DNA from: an uncultured Clostridia bacterium
GTDB taxonomy: Bacteria; Bacillota; Clostridia; UBA1381
Length of the DNA stretch: 64,000 bases
Assembly: GCA_934501535.1 (NCBI GenBank)
Contig: CAKSUM010000010.1
Location: 39,835-103,834 of the forward strand
Direction: 5' to 3'
Shown here: one piece after another, positions 36,753-46,576 of the stretch
Layout: each line of letters begins with the position of its first letter
How positions within the stretch are numbered: the stretch's first letter is position 1
Position numbers and translations under genes: made by a program
Notes under the pieces: model-generated
Seen by the model: the letters and a program-made list of their open reading frames with translations, nothing else
Told to the model about the DNA's origin: nothing
Database searches by the model: none

Positions 36753-38684
36753 ATGAATCCCGATTATTTGGTTGGAAGAGTTATAGATAACAGATATGAG
36801 ATACTGGAAATAATAGGAACCGGAGGAATGGCTACAGTATATAAGGCAAAATGCCGTGTACTCAACAGATATGTTGCAATAAAGGTTCTGAAAGATTCGC
36901 TTAAATATGACAGCGACGTTGTAAAAAAATTCAATACCGAATCACGTGCCGCAGCAAAGCTTTCGCACCCGAATATCGTGCAGGTATACGATGTCGGCGA
37001 AAGCGGTGAATTTGACTACATAGTTATGGAATATGTGGACGGAATTACCCTGAAAGAATACATCATGAAAAAAGGTATCCTCGACTGGGAGGAAGCGTGC
37101 GATTTTGCGATACAGATAGGCAGAGCGCTTGACTGCGCGCATGCAAATCATGTTGTGCACAGGGATATTAAGCCGCATAATGTCCTTATGACAAAGGACG
37201 GCACGCTGAAAGTCGCCGATTTCGGTATCGCTCAGGCAGCGAGCAGTGAAACGCTTGTAGCAGGCTCGGGCGGAATGGGTTCGGTGCATTATATTTCGCC
37301 CGAACAGGCACGCGGCGGATATACAGATGAACGCAGCGATGTATATTCTCTGGGCGTTGTGCTTTACGAGATGCTTACGGGAACGGTGCCGTTTGACGGA
37401 GCCAACCCTGTTTCAATAGCGCTTATGAAGCTCGAACAGGAGCCGAAAGACTGCAGAATTATCAACCCCGGAATACCGGACAGCGTTGCGGATATTGTAA
37501 TGAAAGCAATTTCGCGCGAACAGCACTCACGGTATCAGTCGGCGGCGGAAATGGTGCGCGCACTCGAATCGGTGTGTTCGAGCAGCACATATTCGGTCGA
37601 TACGGAAGAAGCTGACGCATATGAAACGAAACGTATCCGCGAGAACGAAACCAAAAACGAGCTTTACAGCCGCAGAAATGCAAAACGGAAAAAACAGGAT
37701 AAAAATAAAAAATTGTTAATTCTTGCCGCGGTCGGCGTAATTGTAATTGCTTTTGCAACATATTTTTCGATGTCGGGAGGCCCGAAGGAATATCCGGTGC
37801 CTGATTTGGAGGGCAAAACTCAGGAGGAGGCGGAGCAAATCCTGGAGGAGGCAAAACTGCGTCTTGACGATAACGTTGAGTTTGAAGTTTCCGAAGATGT
37901 GGAAGAAGGACTGATAATACGCCAAAAACCGGGCGCAAATCAGTATGTAAAGAAAAACCGTAAAATTAAAGTTACCATAAGCTCGGGTCTGGAGGACGGA
38001 AAAATTGACGTTCCCGATGTGGAAAATCTCAGTTATGAGGAGGCGCAGAGCCGTCTGCGCGAGCGAAAGCTGACCAGCAAAAAAGTGGAGAAATATGACG
38101 ATACAATTGAATACGGATATGTAATAAGCCAGTCGCCCAAAAAGGGAACAAAGGTTTCCGAGGGATATTCGGTAATATTGTATGTCAGTGCCGATGTGGA
38201 GGATCCGAATGCGCAGGCTGTTGTGCCCAAGCTGACGGGACGTACCGAGGAACAGGCGTTAAAACTGCTTGCCCAGGCAGGACTTGTTCAGGGCAAGATA
38301 GAAAAAACGGAAAATGCAGCTGAGGCAGGTACGGTAATCAGTCAGTCGCCGTCGGCAAAGACCGGCGTTGAAAAGGGAAGCAAGGTTGACTTCACCGTAA
38401 GCGCCGGAATTGAAGAAACTCCGGTACCGATGCCTACTGCAACTCCGAAACCGATGCCTACGCATGCACCGGTGAAAAGCACAACAATTTCCGTAAAAAT
38501 ACCCGATGACGCCGCCGATACCGTGCACGTTCGCGCCACGGCAAACGGAAAAACCGTCTATGAGGGAAATCATCCGAAATCCGACGGATTTGTTGATGTC
38601 AAGGTTCAGGGAAACGGCGATGTTGCCGTGCAGATTTATATAGACGGAACCAAAGCATATGATAAGGTGGTTTCATTTGGCTGA
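36753..38684 (+). CDS. prkC: PASTA-domain Ser/Thr protein kinase PrkC
   Basis: A 643-residue membrane kinase. The cytoplasmic kinase domain (about 12-270) has the glycine loop GTGGMATVYKA, VAIKVLK, HRDIKPHN and DFG (VADFGIA). A basic linker and one transmembrane segment (about 325-345) follow, then three PASTA repeats (about 350-415, 420-487, 492-558) that bind muropeptides, a proline-rich linker and a C-terminal beta domain of about 70 residues. It senses cell wall fragments outside and phosphorylates targets inside. It overlaps rsgA by a few bases. The conserved partner of prpC. Confidence 0.95.
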   Translation: MNPDYLVGRVIDNRYEILEIIGTGGMATVYKAKCRVLNRYVAIKVLKDSLKYDSDVVKKFNTESRAAAKLSHPNIVQVYDVGESGEFDYIVMEYVDGITLKEYIMKKGILDWEEACDFAIQIGRALDCAHANHVVHRDIKPHNVLMTKDGTLKVADFGIAQAASSETLVAGSGGMGSVHYISPEQARGGYTDERSDVYSLGVVLYEMLTGTVPFDGANPVSIALMKLEQEPKDCRIINPGIPDSVADIVMKAISREQHSRYQSAAEMVRALESVCSSSTYSVDTEEADAYETKRIRENETKNELYSRRNAKRKKQDKNKKLLILAAVGVIVIAFATYFSMSGGPKEYPVPDLEGKTQEEAEQILEEAKLRLDDNVEFEVSEDVEEGLIIRQKPGANQYVKKNRKIKVTISSGLEDGKIDVPDVENLSYEEAQSRLRERKLTSKKVEKYDDTIEYGYVISQSPKKGTKVSEGYSVILYVSADVEDPNAQAVVPKLTGRTEEQALKLLAQAGLVQGKIEKTENAAEAGTVISQSPSAKTGVEKGSKVDFTVSAGIEETPVPMPTATPKPMPTHAPVKSTTISVKIPDDAADTVHVRATANGKTVYEGNHPKSDGFVDVKVQGNGDVAVQIYIDGTKAYDKVVSFG

Positions 38685-39549
38685 TATGAACGGAAAAATA
38701 ATAAAGGGAATAGGGGGCTTTTACTATGTGAAAGTCCCCGGCGGTGAAACATATGAGTGTAAGGCGAGAGGGATTTTCCGTAAGGACGGAATAAAACCCT
38801 GCATCGGTGATGACGTGGAAATCGATATAAAAAGCGGCAAGGGAAATATCAATAAAATATTTCCGCGGCGCAATCAGCTTGTGCGCCCTCCTGTTGCCAA
38901 TATTGATATTCTTGTCATTGTTGCCGCGGCAGCTGCCCCCGAACCGAATTTGTTCCTTATTGATAAACTGCTTGTCAATGCGGAAATATGCGGCATTACC
39001 CCGATAATACTTGTCAATAAAACCGACTTGTCGGACGGCGAAAATCTGCGCCGCATATACAAAAATACAGGCTATACGCTCTTGTCATTCAGCGCTGCGG
39101 AAAATGAGAATGCGGATTTTCTGCTGCCGCATATCAGCGGAAAAACAACGGCTTTTGCAGGACTGTCGGGCGTAGGAAAATCAACGATATTGAATCTTCT
39201 CACCGGCGGAAATATGGAAACAGGCTCCGTTTCGGAAAAAATCAAGCGCGGCAGACATACTACGCGCCATGTGGAGCTTATTGAGCTTGACGGCGGCGGA
39301 CATGTTCTTGATACGCCGGGCTTCAGTTCGTTTGAGGTTTCGGGAATAAAAGCGGCGCAGTTGCATGAATATTTCCCGGAAATGCGCGGCTTGGGCGATA
39401 AATGCCGTTTTAAAGGCTGTTCGCACATCAGCGAACCGGACTGCGAAGTGAAACAAAAAGTGCAAAACGGCGAAATTGCCGAAAGCAGATATGAAAGCTA
39501 TAAAGAGCTTTATAACCAACTAAAGAATTTAAAGGACTGGGAAAAATAA
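38677..39549 (+). CDS. rsgA: Ribosome small subunit-dependent GTPase RsgA
   Basis: A circularly permuted GTPase of 290 residues that checks 30S maturation. OB fold (about 1-70), GTPase domain with VNKTDLSDG before GLSGVGKSTILN and DTPGFS (the permuted order), and zinc-binding CRFKGCSHISEPDC (C, C, H, C). I favour a TTG start at 38677, 6 bp after AAGGTGG; the ATG at 38686 is 15 bp away from that site. It overlaps the end of prkC either way. The Rpe start overlaps its stop by one base. Confidence 0.92.
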   Translation: MADMNGKIIKGIGGFYYVKVPGGETYECKARGIFRKDGIKPCIGDDVEIDIKSGKGNINKIFPRRNQLVRPPVANIDILVIVAAAAAPEPNLFLIDKLLVNAEICGITPIILVNKTDLSDGENLRRIYKNTGYTLLSFSAAENENADFLLPHISGKTTAFAGLSGVGKSTILNLLTGGNMETGSVSEKIKRGRHTTRHVELIELDGGGHVLDTPGFSSFEVSGIKAAQLHEYFPEMRGLGDKCRFKGCSHISEPDCEVKQKVQNGEIAESRYESYKELYNQLKNLKDWEK

Positions 39550-40184
39550 TGATTTTAGCACCATCAATGCTGTCGGCGGATTTTTCAATCCTCGGCAGAC
39601 AAATAGAAGAAGTTGAAAGCGCCGGAGCGCAATGGCTGCACATTGATGTTATGGACGGTATTTTTGTGCCCAACATCAGTTTCGGAGCATGCGTGTACAA
39701 ATGTCTGCGCTCAAAATCCGGACTGTTTTTTGACGTACACCTGATGATTACCGACCCCGAACGGTATATTGAGGATTTTGCCGCTGCAGGCGCAGATATG
39801 ATTACATTTCATGTTGAGGCAACAAAAAATCCGGAAAAATGTATTAAATTAATTCATTCTCTCGGCAAAAAAGCCGGCATTGCATTAAATCCGGAAACTC
39901 CGGCAGACGCGGTAAAACCGTATTTGAGCATGGCGGATATGGCGCTTGTAATGAGCGTTCACCCGGGTCACGGCGGACAGAAATACATAGACGCCGTTAA
40001 TCCGAAAATAACCGAGATACGAAATATCTGCGGCGATGATTATTTAATTGAAGTAGACGGCGGAATAAAAGCCGATAATATTAAATCCGTGACGGACTGC
40101 GGTGCAAATGTTATTGTTGCGGGTTCGGCGGTTTTTAACGATGATATTACAGGCTCAATAAAGCGCCTTGCGGAGGCACTATGA
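39549..40184 (+). CDS. rpe: Ribulose-phosphate 3-epimerase
   Basis: A 211-residue TIM-barrel epimerase that interconverts ribulose and xylulose 5-phosphate. Seen are the N-terminal APSMLSADF, the metal-binding HIDVMDGIFVPN, FDVHLMITDP, SVHPGHGGQKYI and the phosphate-binding end (VAGSAVF). It overlaps thiN by 4 bp. Confidence 0.95.
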   Translation: MILAPSMLSADFSILGRQIEEVESAGAQWLHIDVMDGIFVPNISFGACVYKCLRSKSGLFFDVHLMITDPERYIEDFAAAGADMITFHVEATKNPEKCIKLIHSLGKKAGIALNPETPADAVKPYLSMADMALVMSVHPGHGGQKYIDAVNPKITEIRNICGDDYLIEVDGGIKADNIKSVTDCGANVIVAGSAVFNDDITGSIKRLAEAL

Positions 40185-40786
40185 GAGCGGTTATAATATG
40201 CGGCGGATATGCGGACGAATATATAAAAAAGTATATCCGCAAAGACGATTTTGTGATTTGCGCCGACAGCGGATATGATTATGCGCTGAAATTCGGTATA
40301 GAACCCGACATTATTGTGGGCGATATGGATTCCGTGAAAGCTTCGACAGAAGAAAAAAAACGAATTGTATATCCCACGCATAAGGACTATACCGACAGTG
40401 AGCTGACTGTCCTCTATGCGAAGGAGCACGGATTTTCCGAGATAATCATGTTCGGCATGATTGGTTCAAGAATGGATCATACAATGGCGAATATTTCGCT
40501 GTTAAAGCAGCTTAACGGTCTTGACGCCGTCATAATCGACGGGCATAACGAAATCCGGTACACCGGCAGCGACATCACAATTCAGGGAAATCCCGGTGAT
40601 ACGGTGTCTGTTATACCGTTTGAGGGCGACTGCGAGGGCGTGTGCACTTACGGTCTTGAATATGCTTTGAAGGACGGCACGGTTAAAAGCGGTACAAGCC
40701 TCGGAGTCAGCAACGTAATGACAGGAAATCAATGCCGCATCACGATAAAAAAAGGAAAAGCATTTGTAATAAGGAGCAGGGACTGA
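40181..40786 (+). CDS. thiN: Thiamine pyrophosphokinase
   Basis: A 201-residue enzyme that transfers pyrophosphate from ATP to thiamine. The catalytic-domain motif IVGDMDSVKASTEE with its aspartates is present, as are DYTDSELTVLYA and MFGMIGSRMDHTMANI. It is the last gene of the conserved prpC-prkC-rsgA-rpe-thiN order. The cysteine desulfurase overlaps the stop by one base. Confidence 0.94.
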   Translation: MRAVIICGGYADEYIKKYIRKDDFVICADSGYDYALKFGIEPDIIVGDMDSVKASTEEKKRIVYPTHKDYTDSELTVLYAKEHGFSEIIMFGMIGSRMDHTMANISLLKQLNGLDAVIIDGHNEIRYTGSDITIQGNPGDTVSVIPFEGDCEGVCTYGLEYALKDGTVKSGTSLGVSNVMTGNQCRITIKKGKAFVIRSRD

Positions 40787-41901
40787 TGATATATCTTGAT
40801 AATGCGTCTACAACAAAGCCTTCAAAGGCGGCGGCTGACGCGTGCATGAAAGCGATTGAATGTTTCGGCAATCCGTCGAGCCTGCACAGGCTCGGAATGG
40901 AGGCGGAAAAGTTGATAAAATCGTCAGCGGAAACGGCGGCAGGGATTTTGGGTGCGGACGCAAAAAACATTTATTTTACTTCCGGCGGCACAGAGTCTAA
41001 CAATACCGCAATTTTCGGCTATGCAAGGGCAAACAAAAAACGAGGAATGCATCTTATTACCACATCAATTGAACATCCGTCGGTGCTTGAACCGTTTCAC
41101 ATGCTGGAACGCGAGGGCTTTGAGGTAACTTATTTATCGGCGGGCAATGACGGTGTGATAAACCTCGACGAATTTGAAAAAAGCCTTCGTCCCGACACAA
41201 TTTTGGTCAGCGTTATGGCTGTCAACAACGAAACAGGGGTTATTCAGCCGATCGACAGGCTCAAAGAGATAATGCAAAAACATTCCCCGATAGCGGCACT
41301 GCACTGTGATGCGGTTCAGGGGTTCTGCAAAATAGATATTAAACCGAAAAAATACGGGATTGACATGCTTTCGGCAAGCGCGCATAAGATACACGGAATT
41401 AAGGGTACCGGAATGTTGTATATTGCAGACGGCGTACACATTCTTCCGCACATTGCCGGGGGAGGACAGCAAAAAAATATGCGCTCCGGAACGGAAAATG
41501 TTGTCGGCATTGCGGCTTTTGGGGCGGCAATGCGTGATTTTAAGCGTATATCGCAGAATAAACGCACGGAATTTGCTCAAAAGCTTATGCAAAAAGCGGA
41601 TAACATTTCAATAAACGGCACGGGTGCAAATTCGGGATATATTTTAAACGTATCGTTTCCGGGGATAAAGGCGGAAATTCTTCTGCACAGCCTTGAGGCA
41701 AAGGGGATATTTGTTTCGACAGGCTCCGCATGCTCGTCAAATCACCCGTCGCCGAGCCATGTGCTGACTGCTATGGGAAAGAGCAGCGAGGATATACGCG
41801 GCGCAATTCGTTTCAGCTTTTCAGAAGAAGATTTTGACGCGGATTTTGTTGCGGATACCGTATGCAAAGAGGCAGAAACAATCAGAAAATATGTGAGGTA
41901 A
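40786..41901 (+). CDS. Cysteine desulfurase (NifS/IscS type)
   Basis: A 371-residue PLP enzyme that takes sulfur from cysteine. The PLP lysine is in SASAHKIHGIKG; the active-site cysteine is in STGSACSSNHPSPSH; the N-terminal MIYLDNASTTKPS is typical. It sits 4 bp before thiI, so it most likely supplies sulfur to ThiI for 4-thiouridine, as NifZ does in B. subtilis. The ATG (40786) overlaps the thiN stop; AAGGAG lies upstream. Confidence 0.93.
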   Translation: MIYLDNASTTKPSKAAADACMKAIECFGNPSSLHRLGMEAEKLIKSSAETAAGILGADAKNIYFTSGGTESNNTAIFGYARANKKRGMHLITTSIEHPSVLEPFHMLEREGFEVTYLSAGNDGVINLDEFEKSLRPDTILVSVMAVNNETGVIQPIDRLKEIMQKHSPIAALHCDAVQGFCKIDIKPKKYGIDMLSASAHKIHGIKGTGMLYIADGVHILPHIAGGGQQKNMRSGTENVVGIAAFGAAMRDFKRISQNKRTEFAQKLMQKADNISINGTGANSGYILNVSFPGIKAEILLHSLEAKGIFVSTGSACSSNHPSPSHVLTAMGKSSEDIRGAIRFSFSEEDFDADFVADTVCKEAETIRKYVR

Positions 41902-41905
41902 GCTT

Positions 41906-43087
41906 GTGAAAGAAATTATTTTGATAAAATACGGAGAAATCATTTTAAAGGGCGGCAACAGACCGCGCTTTGAAAAGATACTGATACAAAACATAGCAAA
42001 CACAATAAGAAACATTGCCGAAACGCGCATTACAATAGCACAGGCGACGATATATGTCGATGTAGAGGACGCGGACAAAATTGATGTAGTCTGCGAACGC
42101 CTTAAAAAGGTTTTCGGGATAGTAACAATTGTGCGTGCACGCGTGTGTGAAAAAACGGTTGAGGCAATAGAGGAGGCTGCGCTTGAGTATTGTCGCGGCG
42201 ATTTGCAGCCAGGAAAGAAATTCAAGGTTGAGGCAAAGCGGTCGGACAAAAGCTTTCCGCTCAATTCGGTGCAGCTCAGCATGGAGGTCGGAGGATTTTT
42301 GGACGATGCCGTACCGGGAATGATTGTCGATGTGCATAATCCCGAAGTAACCGTACAGATAGAAGTGCGCGACAATGACGCATTTGTGTATTGCCGTCAG
42401 AACAGAATTAAAGGACAGGGCGGAATGCCGATAGGAACCGGCGGAAAAGCGACGCTGCTTTTATCGGGCGGAATTGACAGCCCGGTTGCCGGTCACATGA
42501 TTGCCAAACGTGGAGTCGAAATTGACGCGGTGAATTTCTTCAGTTTTCCGTACACAAGTGAGCGAGCTAAGGAAAAGGTGATAGAGCTTGCGGCAATTCT
42601 GGCGCAGTATACCTCCAAAATCAACCTGTATGTTGTGCCGTTTACCGAAATTCAGCTGGCGATACGCGATAATTGCCCGGAGGAACATATGACCCTCATA
42701 ATGCGGCGGTTTATGATGAAGCTGTCCGAAAGAATTGCAAAGCGGCATAAATCACAGGCGCTCATTACGGGCGAGAGTGCGGGTCAGGTTGCATCACAGA
42801 CGCTTGCTGCGCTGAACGTAACAAATTCCGTTGTGGAAATGCCGGTACTGCGTCCGCTTATCGGCATGGACAAGACCGAAATAATTGAACGTTCACAGGC
42901 GATAAATGCCTTTGAAACGTCTATTCTGCCGTATGAGGACTGCTGCACCGTATTCACGCCGAGGCATCCGACAACTCAGCCTAAAATATCGTCGGTTGAA
43001 AAGAGTGAATCGCGGCTTGATACCGAAACTTTGATTGAAAATGCCTTAAAAGGTGTTGAGCATATTGAAATATATCCTAAATTATAG
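41906..43087 (+). CDS. thiI: tRNA 4-thiouridine synthase ThiI
   Basis: A 393-residue enzyme with a ferredoxin-like plus THUMP tRNA-binding region (about 1-170) and a PP-loop domain (LLSGGIDSPVAGH). It thiolates U8 of tRNA and can supply sulfur for thiamine. It lacks the C-terminal rhodanese domain of the E. coli enzyme, the usual form in Gram-positives, which obtain sulfur from a partner desulfurase. The GTG start is 6 bp after GTGAGG. Confidence 0.94.
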   Translation: MKEIILIKYGEIILKGGNRPRFEKILIQNIANTIRNIAETRITIAQATIYVDVEDADKIDVVCERLKKVFGIVTIVRARVCEKTVEAIEEAALEYCRGDLQPGKKFKVEAKRSDKSFPLNSVQLSMEVGGFLDDAVPGMIVDVHNPEVTVQIEVRDNDAFVYCRQNRIKGQGGMPIGTGGKATLLLSGGIDSPVAGHMIAKRGVEIDAVNFFSFPYTSERAKEKVIELAAILAQYTSKINLYVVPFTEIQLAIRDNCPEEHMTLIMRRFMMKLSERIAKRHKSQALITGESAGQVASQTLAALNVTNSVVEMPVLRPLIGMDKTEIIERSQAINAFETSILPYEDCCTVFTPRHPTTQPKISSVEKSESRLDTETLIENALKGVEHIEIYPKL

Positions 43088-43097
43088 AAGAAAGCTA

Positions 43098-43126
43098 TTG
43101 CATTTTTGATGAAAATAGGCTATAAT
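43098..43126 (+). promoter_or_regulatory. Predicted promoter of recA
   Basis: TTGCAT (43098-43103), 17 bp, TATAAT (43121-43126), 36 bp before the recA ATG. I looked for a LexA box (GAAC-N4-GTTC) around it and did not see one. Confidence 0.75.
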
Positions 43127-43161
43127 ATAAGTAATCATTTAATTTTCGGAGGAACGTTAAC

Positions 43162-44238
43162 ATGGAAAAGAATGATAAAAATGCTGCACCGGCAAACAGC
43201 AGAGAAGAAAAAAAGAAAGCGCTGTCGGCTGTTTTCGGAGCAATTGAAAAGCAGTTCGGCAAGGGCAGCATAATGAAATTGGGCGACGCAACTACCGTTG
43301 ATACGGACGCAATTCCGACAGGTTCGCTTATGCTTGACATGGCGCTCGGAGTAGGCGGAATACCGAAAGGACGCGTTATTGAAATATACGGGCCGGAATC
43401 TTCGGGAAAGACAACCGTTGCGCTGCACGTTGTTGCCGAGGCACAGAAAAGGGGCGGCGAAGCTGCATTTATTGACGCAGAACACGCACTTGACCCTGTT
43501 TATGCGAAAAATCTCGGCGTAGACATAGACAACCTTATCGTATCCCAGCCGGACACCGGTGAACAGGCGCTTGAAATTGCGGAAGCGCTGGTACGCAGCG
43601 GTGCGCTTGATGTAGTTGTAATCGACTCGGTTGCGGCACTGGTCCCGAAAGCTGAAATTGAGGGAGAAATGGGTGATGCGCATGTAGGTCTTTTGGCAAG
43701 ACTGATGTCTCAGGCATTGCGCAAACTGACGGGTATTACGGCAAAATCCGGCACAGCCGTTATATTTATAAATCAGTTGCGTGAAAAAGTCGGAGTATTT
43801 TACGGAAACCCCGAAACAACGCCGGGTGGACGTGCGCTTAAATTCTTTGCGTCGGTGCGTCTTGACGTAAGACGCCAGGAGGCTATAAAGAACGGTACGC
43901 AGATTATCGGTAACAAAACAAGAGTTAAGGTTGTAAAAAACAAGGTTGCACCACCGTTTAAAGAGGCGGAATTTGATATAATGTACGGCAAAGGAATTTC
44001 CAAGGAAGGAAATATCCTTGATATGGCAACGGAAATGGGCATTATTCAAAAAAGCGGCGCGTGGTTCTCGTATGAGGGCGAACGTCTTGGTCAGGGCCGT
44101 GACAATATCAGGCAGATGCTTGCGGACAAGCCTGAATTTGCGGCTGAAATCGAGGGCAAGGTTCGAGAAAAACTCAGACTTGAAAAAAACGGCGGAAGTG
44201 CGGATAATCTTGTCGAAAATGACAAAAATAATGAATAA
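43162..44238 (+). CDS. recA: Recombinase RecA
   Basis: A 358-residue recombinase. Walker A is GPESSGKTTVAL (77-88); the family core QPDTGEQALEI, SVAALVPKAEIEGEMGD and the loop TAVIFINQLREKVGV are intact. It forms filaments on single-stranded DNA for recombination and the SOS response. It has its own promoter; a poor A/T-rich gap without a clear terminator follows before ptsH. The CGGAGG site lies 10 bp before the ATG. Confidence 0.97.
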   Translation: MEKNDKNAAPANSREEKKKALSAVFGAIEKQFGKGSIMKLGDATTVDTDAIPTGSLMLDMALGVGGIPKGRVIEIYGPESSGKTTVALHVVAEAQKRGGEAAFIDAEHALDPVYAKNLGVDIDNLIVSQPDTGEQALEIAEALVRSGALDVVVIDSVAALVPKAEIEGEMGDAHVGLLARLMSQALRKLTGITAKSGTAVIFINQLREKVGVFYGNPETTPGGRALKFFASVRLDVRRQEAIKNGTQIIGNKTRVKVVKNKVAPPFKEAEFDIMYGKGISKEGNILDMATEMGIIQKSGAWFSYEGERLGQGRDNIRQMLADKPEFAAEIEGKVREKLRLEKNGGSADNLVENDKNNE

Positions 44239-44293
44239 AAGTCTGCGTAATAGGGTATCTTTAACTAAAATTTGTAATTTTTATTAAATTTAG

Positions 44294-44322
44294 TTGACGA
44301 TTTGTGAAAAATTTAGTATTCT
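44294..44322 (+). promoter_or_regulatory. Predicted promoter of the HPr gene
   Basis: TTGACG (44294-44299), 17 bp, TATTCT (44317-44322), 40 bp before the HPr start codon. Confidence 0.7.
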
Positions 44323-44361
44323 ATATATTAGATGTAAAGAAATTTTCAAGGAGGTTTCTCA

Positions 44362-44625
44362 ATGTTTTCAAAGGAAGTTGAAGTTCTGAATCAGGTAGGC
44401 TTGCATGCGCGTCCCGCAACATTTTTTATACAGAAAGCCAATGAATTCAAATCCAGCATTTGGGTGGAGAAGGACGAGCGCAAGGTTAATGCAAAAAGCC
44501 TTTTGGGTGTATTGTCCTTGGGAATTACAAAGGGAACAACTATAAAACTTATTGCAGACGGCGCCGATGAAGAAGAAGCAGTTGTAACTTTGGTTAATTT
44601 GATTGCTTCTAATTTCACCGAGTAA
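44362..44625 (+). CDS. ptsH: HPr phosphocarrier protein
   Basis: An 87-residue HPr. The phosphotransfer histidine is H15 (VGLHARPATF), and the regulatory serine is S46 (NAKSLLGVLSLG), the site for HPr kinase in Gram-positives. Both are intact, so it can act in PTS sugar uptake and catabolite repression; a Crh protein would lack H15. It has its own promoter and terminator, and stands alone between recA and uvrC, without ptsI. Confidence 0.93.
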   Translation: MFSKEVEVLNQVGLHARPATFFIQKANEFKSSIWVEKDERKVNAKSLLGVLSLGITKGTTIKLIADGADEEEAVVTLVNLIASNFTE

Positions 44626-44640
44626 TTTGTACCTATAATT

Positions 44641-44675
44641 AATAACTCCGCTTTCGTGGGTGGAGTTATTTTTTC
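44641..44675 (+). terminator. Terminator after the HPr gene
   Basis: A 9-bp stem (AATAACTCC / GGAGTTATT) with a 12-base loop, followed by TTTTTT. It ends just before the ribosome binding site of uvrC. Confidence 0.85.
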
Positions 44676-44689
44676 TATTGGAGAAATGT

Positions 44690-46576
44690 ATGTTTAATCT
44701 GGAGGAAGAGCTTAAAAACCTGCCCGACCGACCCGGAGTGTACATCATGCATGACAAAGATGATACAATAATCTATGTCGGCAAAGCAAAGGTTTTAAAA
44801 AATCGGGTACGGCAGTATTTTCAGAAGAATAAAAACCACACGCCGAAAGTGCTTGCAATGGTCGCTAACATAGCTTACTTTGAATATATTGTAACCGACA
44901 GCGAAATTGAGGCGCTTGTTTTGGAGTGCAATCTGATAAAAAAACACCGCCCCAAATATAATATACTGCTGAAGGATGACAAGCAGTATCCGTATATAAA
45001 AATTTCAATAAACGAAAGCTATCCGAGGATATTTATGACACGTACATTGCGTAATGACGGCGCAAAGTATTTCGGTCCGTACTCGGGCATGCAGACGGTA
45101 CGGAACACGATTGATATTGTTCAGAAGATTTTTAAGCCGCCGACATGTTCGCGCAAATTCCCTGAGGACATCGGAAAGGGCAGACCGTGTCTTAATTATC
45201 ATATCAACAACTGTTTTGCGCCCTGCATTGCGGGCAGAATAAGCCGCGACGAATACCGCAGAATTTTCTTTGAGATATGCTCCTTTTTGGAGGGAGACCA
45301 CTCGGGACTTCTTGCCGCGATGCATGATGAGATGAAACAGGCGTCGCAAAATCTGGAGTTTGAAAAAGCGGCGGTTCTGCGTGATAAAATTGAGGCGGTC
45401 AGACATTTTGAGGAAAAGCAGAAGATTGTCAATACCGACAGGCAGATTGACGCCGATATTATTGCGTCGGCAGTGCTGAATACGCATACGTTCGTCGAAA
45501 TATTTTTTGTCCGCAAGGGGAAAATTATAGGACGTTCAAGCTATAAAATCGACGATACACAGTATATGTCGGCAGGCGAGGTTCTTTCTGATTTTATAAA
45601 ACAGTTTTATGCCGAAAATTCAAATATTCCGTCCGAAATACTGACGGAGCATGATATTGATGACGCGCAGCTTTTATCGGGCTGGCTGTCGGAGCGCAAG
45701 GGAAGAAAGGTCAGCCTTGTAACGCCGAAGCGCGGAGAGAAAAAACATCTTGTGTCCATGGTGCATAAAAACGCCGAAGTTGCGGCGGAAAGCTACAGAA
45801 TAAACAACCTGAAGTATTCCGAAACAAAAAACAGAATATTATCGGATATTGCAAAAAAACTGAGCCTTGAAAGCATACCGAAAAGGATTGAATCCTATGA
45901 TATTTCCAACATTTCCGGCAGTGATAATGTTGCGTCTATGGTTGTGTTTGTAAACGGGAAACCCTCTAAAAAAGACTACAGGTACTTCAAAATAAAATCG
46001 GTTGAAGGCTCAAACGATTATCTTGCCATGCAGGAAATTATTTACAGGCGTTTTCGCCATGCTCATGACGAACAACAAAAGATTGAAAACGGCGAAATGA
46101 ATGAAAATGAAGCAAAATTTCTTCCGCTTCCCGACCTCATTCTCTTAGACGGCGGCAAAGGGCATTTGTCAGCGGTGAATGAAATTATGAGCGCAATTGA
46201 CGCGGAAGTTCCGGTTTTCGGTATGGTGAAGGACAACAAGCACAGAACGCGCGGACTGATTTCGGATGACGGGGAGATAGAGCTGTCGCCGCTTGACAGC
46301 GTGTTCAAATTTATAACGCAGGTACAGGACGAAGTGCATCGCAGCGCAATAACCTATCACAGAAAGCTGCGCAGCAAAAGTATGATAAAATCCGAGCTTG
46401 ACGCTATTTCCGGCATCGGTGACGTGAAAAAGAAAAAGCTTATGGAAAAATTCGGGTCTGTTGAAAATATAAAAAAAGCCGGCTTGACGGAGCTTGAACA
46501 GGTTATAGATAAAAAAGCGGCGCTTGCGGTATTTGATTATTTTAAGGAGAAGCATGATGTTCAGACTGAAAACTGA
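44690..46576 (+). CDS. uvrC: Excinuclease ABC subunit C
   Basis: A 628-residue UvrC. The GIY-YIG nuclease domain is at the N-terminus (RPGVYIMHDKDDTIIYVGKA), the UvrB-binding segment at about 205-240, the RNase H-like second nuclease domain at about 370-530 (DISNISGSDNVASMVVF), and two helix-hairpin-helix motifs end the protein. It makes both cuts in nucleotide excision repair. The start is the ATG 7 bp after TTGGAG; 10 earlier in-frame codons lie inside the terminator. It overlaps pgeF by 20 bp. Confidence 0.96.
   Translation: MFNLEEELKNLPDRPGVYIMHDKDDTIIYVGKAKVLKNRVRQYFQKNKNHTPKVLAMVANIAYFEYIVTDSEIEALVLECNLIKKHRPKYNILLKDDKQYPYIKISINESYPRIFMTRTLRNDGAKYFGPYSGMQTVRNTIDIVQKIFKPPTCSRKFPEDIGKGRPCLNYHINNCFAPCIAGRISRDEYRRIFFEICSFLEGDHSGLLAAMHDEMKQASQNLEFEKAAVLRDKIEAVRHFEEKQKIVNTDRQIDADIIASAVLNTHTFVEIFFVRKGKIIGRSSYKIDDTQYMSAGEVLSDFIKQFYAENSNIPSEILTEHDIDDAQLLSGWLSERKGRKVSLVTPKRGEKKHLVSMVHKNAEVAAESYRINNLKYSETKNRILSDIAKKLSLESIPKRIESYDISNISGSDNVASMVVFVNGKPSKKDYRYFKIKSVEGSNDYLAMQEIIYRRFRHAHDEQQKIENGEMNENEAKFLPLPDLILLDGGKGHLSAVNEIMSAIDAEVPVFGMVKDNKHRTRGLISDDGEIELSPLDSVFKFITQVQDEVHRSAITYHRKLRSKSMIKSELDAISGIGDVKKKKLMEKFGSVENIKKAGLTELEQVIDKKAALAVFDYFKEKHDVQTEN

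Noticed and set aside
43088..43161. LexA (SOS) box upstream of recA
   Set aside because: No GAAC-N4-GTTC type palindrome was seen; the GGAACGTTAAC near the start is part of the ribosome binding region.
43135..44049. Long open frame on the minus strand (304 codons) across recA
   Set aside because: It mirrors the recA codons, has no ribosome binding site and resembles no family; a shadow of codon bias. The same holds for minus-strand frames at 2109-2891 and 6228-7097.
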